Below are positions 60,527-64,000 of a DNA stretch of 64,000 nucleotides, piece by piece (position 1 is the stretch's first letter; every line of letters begins with the position of its first letter). The DNA comes from Saccharum officinarum (taxonomy: Eukaryota; Streptophyta; Magnoliopsida; Poales; Poaceae), in the NCBI GenBank assembly GCA_020631735.1, contig CM036159.1:22917511-22981510 (forward strand). Reading direction: 5' to 3'. The notes below the pieces were generated by a model. The model did no database searches. It was not told where the DNA came from and worked only from the letters and a program-made list of their open reading frames with translations. The position numbers and the translations under genes are program-made.

Positions 60527-61477
60527 TGGTCAAACCAAATGACATAACAGTATACTCATACAACCCATACCTTGTAGTAAAAGCTGTCTTGGGAATATCA
60601 AAGGCACGAATCTTCAACTGATGATAACCAGAACGCAAATCAATCTTAGAGAACACACAAGCACCTCTCAACTGATCAAACAAATCATCAATCCTGGGCA
60701 AAGGATACTTATTCTTGATAGTTACCTCATTTAGTGACCGATAATCAACACACATCCTCTGACCACCATCTTTCTTATCAACAAAAATAACTGGTGCATC
60801 CCACGGTGAAGAACTAGGTCGAAAAAACATTTATCTTGTGGTTCTTTAATTTGTTTCTTAAGTTCTTCTAATTCATCTACTCCCATTCTATATGGTCGTT
60901 TGGCTATAGGTGCAGTTCTAGGTAATAATTCAATAAGAAATTCAATGTCTCGGTCAGGTGGCATACCTGGCAAATCATCGAGAAAGACATCCGGAAACTC
61001 CTCAATAACGGAATTCTCTTTGATAGCATCTTCAAGCTGATTCACTAAAGCGGTTGGCTGCTTCTGCACTGCTACATCCACGTTGATTTTATCTCCATTA
61101 GGTGCAGTCACAACTACCACCTTCTGCTGACACTGAATCTCTGCCTGATTTTATTTCATCCAGTCCATACCCAAGATCACATCAATACCTGATGTCCTCA
61201 ACACTATAGGAGTTATCTTAAACTCTACCCCCCTTAAAATCATACTAACTGGAAGACAACGATTATTGGTTTGCATGGTACCTCCAGGTGAGTTTACTAA
61301 GAGAGGTTCTTTCATGGCAAGCATGGGTATACTATGCATTTTAACAAAAATGTTGGAAATGAATGTATGAGATGCTCCAGAGTCAAAAAGAACGGTTGCA
61401 GGAGTGGAATGTACATTGAACGTACCGATCATAACTTCCGGTGCATCATGAGCTGTATCAGAAGACACGTGATTCAC
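60527..61477 (-). pseudogene. Gypsy aspartic protease and N-terminal half of RT
   Basis: The frame 61477-61151 holds the protease ATVLFDSGASHTFIS (DSG intact) and IDVILGMDW, and ends at a stop near 61150. The frame 61120-60731 has EEFPDVFLDDLPGMPPDRDI and APIAKRPYRMGVDELEELKK. A frameshift near 60833 moves to 60830-60527, with [39 protein letters not shown] and [15 protein letters not shown], where the inserted LTR begins. Apparent residues after that belong to the LTR. The order protease-RT is normal for Ty3/gypsy. Confidence 0.85.
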
Positions 61478-61479
61478 CC

Positions 61480-62547
61480 TTCCAGTATCGGATTGCCTCT
61501 AGTTGCTTTTCTGGCTCTGAGGAGTCTGCTGGTTCTGCTTCTCAGGACAATGGTAAGACATATGTCCCTCTTTACCACAGACGTAGCATCTAGTAGGCGT
61601 GTTGGGAGCACTGTTCTTCATGGGAGTGGCATTGGGATTTCCAGTGCGAGGAGTCTGTTGTCCATTCTGCTGATACTGTTGACGCTGCGGATATAAAGAA
61701 CGTTGCTGAGACTGATTATTTTGTCAATTCTGAAACCACCTCGGATTTGGATTGCGATTCCATTGACTAACTGGTCCTTGAAACATCTGATGAAAGCCAT
61801 GCTGAGAATTAGTACGCTGATGGTTATTGCTTCCTGAGCTTTGTCCTTTCATTTTCCTCTTCCTATCCATCTCCCTGCGCTCATTATCAAGCACAATAGC
61901 TTTATTCACAAGCTCTTGAAAACTGGCATAGTTATTACCCTTCAATTGCAAACGAAGATCATAATAAATCCCTTTTAAGAAAAGACGCTGCCTATCCGCA
62001 TCTTCCCTCACTTCATTAGGAGCATAGCGAGCCAACTGCGTGAACCTGTCATGATACTCACTAACGCTCATTTGTCCCATCCTGAGATTTCTGAATTCTT
62101 CCTGCTTTAGCTCAATTATACCCTCAGGAATATGACGAGCTCGAAAATCTCTAACAAACTCATTCTAAGTGATAGGAGGAGCGTTGTTAGGGCGTGCAGC
62201 TTGATACGACTCCCACCAAGTCTGAGCTGTCCCCTGTAACTGACCAGATGCATACAACACCTTTTCCATATCATTGCATTGAGCGATGTTCAACTATTTC
62301 TCAACTGCTCTCACCCAATCATCCGCCTCCAAAGGATCAGCAGCATGAGAAAACACTGGGGGCATCCCTTCAAAAATTCCCCACGCTTGTCTCTCACTTG
62401 AACAGGTGGTGGTCCTCCTGCAGGGGGATTGTTCTGCATGTGCTGCATGAACATCTGCATCATCTGATTCTGAGTGTGCATAAGTTCCTCCATAGTAATA
62501 GGTGGGTTAGCACCTCCACGACCCCTGCCATGACCTCTGTCTAACAT
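61480..62547 (-). pseudogene. Gypsy gag with one zinc knuckle
   Basis: ATG at 62547, then a glycine/arginine start (MLDRGHGRGRGG) and methionine-rich MMQMFMQHMQNN. A frameshift follows near 62350. The core reads QLQGTAQTWWESYQAARP, then RMGQMSVSEYHDRFTQLARY and DRQRLFLKGIYYDLRLQLKG. At 61550-61590 a knuckle CYVCGKEGHMSYHC (CX2CX4HX4C) binds RNA in this family. In-frame stops lie near 62295, 62166, 61724 and 61500. Domain order and spacing fit Del/Tekay gag. Confidence 0.85.
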
Positions 62548-63247
62548 CTGTTTTCAAAATACAGAAAATGAAGTTCAGTATGATCCAAGATGATGTATTC
62601 AACAGATAAGCAAAATCTGATTTCTTTGGGCAAATTCCTATTTTAGCAACTCAGTAAAACTGCCATATCTCGAGTTACAGACATCCAATTCAGATGATCT
62701 TTACATGGTTGGAAAGCTTACAAAATATCTACAACTTTTATTCACAACACTTTTTCTGATTCTGTCAATAAATTAGCCAAAAACTAAACTTAACCGAAAC
62801 TATTTCAGAATTCCAGACTGTGCAGTAACCCCAACTTGAAACAGATATATCTCTTATCTCATAATAGATAATAAGGTGATTCTTACGGGGTTGGAAAGAT
62901 ACATAAGTCTAATTATTCCCAGAAAAATTTCTTAAATTTCTTATTAAAGGATTTTAAGTTATTTCTAAAACATCCCAGACCGATCCAAAATCAGCAAAGG
63001 ACAGAACTAAGTTTACCTCATACCCAACTAATATATTTTGATCAAACTTAATATTCTTAACCATGGAACTTGTTGGCATGTCTACAAAACTCCAGCACAC
63101 ATTACAAAGATCCAAATCACACATTATCATAATAACACTCCATCAATCACACAATTGTTCACACCACAATCTGACTCTCGAAACAACCAAACTCAAAATT
63201 GACTCGTAACTACTATCGTTCTTATTACATAGGGATTTTCCTAATTC
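62548..63247 (-). other. Noncoding stretch between ORF0 and gag, intron-like
   Basis: About 700 bp, AT-rich, no ORF. On the minus strand it ends ATTTTGAAAACAG right before the gag ATG, a good 3' splice site. A GTAATAAG near 63227 could be a donor just after the ORF0 stop. No direct proof of splicing. Confidence 0.4.
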
Positions 63248-63952
63248 CTAATTAAGCTTCTCATAAATCTTGGGACGACCTAACTCCGCCCTTAATTGGT
63301 CGATCTCCTTATAAGCTTGCTCCTTAAGTTCTTTTTCCTTTAGCAACTCATCCTTCAAATCCACCTCATGGAGAGCCAATTCACGAACCAATCCCACTGT
63401 AGCTTGTAAAGTCAAGGATGAATCATCTGCAAGCGGCACAGTCTAAACATCCTTGTCATGTAAGAAACAAGGAAAATGCCAGAGTGCACCCTGTAATGTC
63501 TTGTCCGAGCGTAGACCATGGTAGTAAACAAACGCATTGTAGGCGACATCCTCCATGCTTGTTTCTACAGTTGCCCGGCTCACTCGGGTAATGAACTTTG
63601 ACTCCACCTTAGAATCCTTAGTGGTAGGATCCCTTTTCTTGACCCATAGCTCCGTTTCCCAATAGGAATCCATCCATGGATGACTATACTCCGCACTGCG
63701 ATACTTCAACGTAGCTTTCCAGTCGTAGTAGTTGTTGTCCAAGGTTCTTGTCAACATGTCATGGAAGAAAGCATCAGCTTTAGAAACCATGATCTGAAAC
63801 TTCGTGGTCCACCCCATAGTTACATCCTCCATTGGTGTGTCACCAACTCTTGATTCAGCATCATATAACTCTTGGTCACCATCTACATAGGGCTCCTGGG
63901 GTTTGAAACAGGCAACATACTGTGCAGCTGACAGACGGGGATGAGGAGACAT
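63248..63952 (-). pseudogene. Extra ORF upstream of gag ('ORF0'), one stop
   Basis: ATG at 63952; 169 codons to a TAG (63443-63445), then 64 more codons in the same frame. The N-terminal part has MSPHPRLSAAQYVACFKPQE, WMDSYWETELWVKKRD and ETSMEDVAYNAFVYYHGLRS. The last 45 residues look like a coiled coil (ELALHEVDLKDELLKEKELK). From memory, rice Del-type elements RIRE3 and RIRE8 carry an ORF before gag called orf0; position and length fit. Function unknown; no enzyme motif seen. Confidence 0.5.
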
Positions 63953-64000
63953 CTACAAGATTTATACATAGATTAGATAGAATCAATGTATTTTCGCAAT
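63953..64000. other. Leader of the gypsy element, cut by window edge
   Basis: Forty-eight bases of AT-rich sequence upstream of the ORF0 start. The PBS and 5' LTR would lie beyond. Confidence 0.5.

Larger units (their letters stand above)
38702..64000 (-). mobile_element. Del/Tekay-type Ty3/gypsy element, 5' end beyond window
   Basis: Reading from its 3' end: LTR 38702-51835, PPT 51841-51854, chromodomain/integrase, RNase H, RT, protease, gag, ORF0. The 5' LTR should lie past 64000. Protein motifs ([22 protein letters not shown], integrase then chromodomain, CX2CX4HX4C gag) and very long LTRs fit the Del/Tekay chromovirus clade. Two nested insertions (38731-48968, 54272-60521) account for about 16.5 kb of this span. 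Confidence 0.85.

Overview
The window reads as intergenic DNA of a grass, most likely a panicoid (sorghum, sugarcane or Miscanthus type). That placement is an inference from the repeat families: a Ty3/gypsy Del/Tekay-type element with very long LTRs, a Tat-type gypsy element, Ty1/copia Sirevirus elements, and Stowaway, hAT and PIF/Harbinger-like MITEs. I found no intact host gene, no tRNA or rRNA and no CRISPR array. Two runs of exactly 100 N (14926-15025, 36776-36875) are assembly gaps, and both fall inside repeats.

Left part (1-15000). Bases 1-3028 are the only sizeable stretch without a recognised transposon; they include a GC-rich block at about 2225-2950. A Stowaway-like MITE (3031-8347) is split by a 4.97 kb solo LTR on the minus strand. 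A second LTR of the same family (family B) follows on the plus strand at 8397-12349, with a primer binding site and 0.2 kb of leader. A third copy starts at 12561 and runs into the first gap.

Middle-left (15026-29520). A decayed Tat-type gypsy element lies on the minus strand: LTR 25707-26208, PBS, gag, protease. Polymerase is absent and an antisense ORF (plus strand, 15107-18420) lies downstream. A 4.37 kb solo LTR of a second long-LTR family (family A, 19914-24285) with a perfect 5-bp target duplication interrupts it. Then come a Stowaway MITE, a Helitron-like end, a hAT-like MITE full of GGCTC repeats and a PIF-like MITE.

Middle (29521-38701). A noncoding LTR-type repeat is present in two head-to-tail copies about 3.06 kb apart. 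Both are packed with short hairpins that often share a TTCAT loop. A plus-strand Sirevirus (34406-38701) interrupts the second copy.

Right (38702-64000). A minus-strand Del/Tekay gypsy element spans the rest and leaves the window. From its 3' end it reads LTR (38702-51835), polypurine tract, chromodomain/integrase, RNase H/reverse transcriptase, protease, gag, and an additional upstream ORF ('ORF0'). A full-length 10.2 kb minus-strand Sirevirus (38731-48968) sits in its LTR. A family B solo LTR (54272-60521) splits its reverse transcriptase gene, and that LTR holds a Sirevirus solo LTR (57223-59594). Clean target duplications give the order of events. All coding regions carry stops, frameshifts or lost catalytic residues, so nothing here appears able to move by itself.
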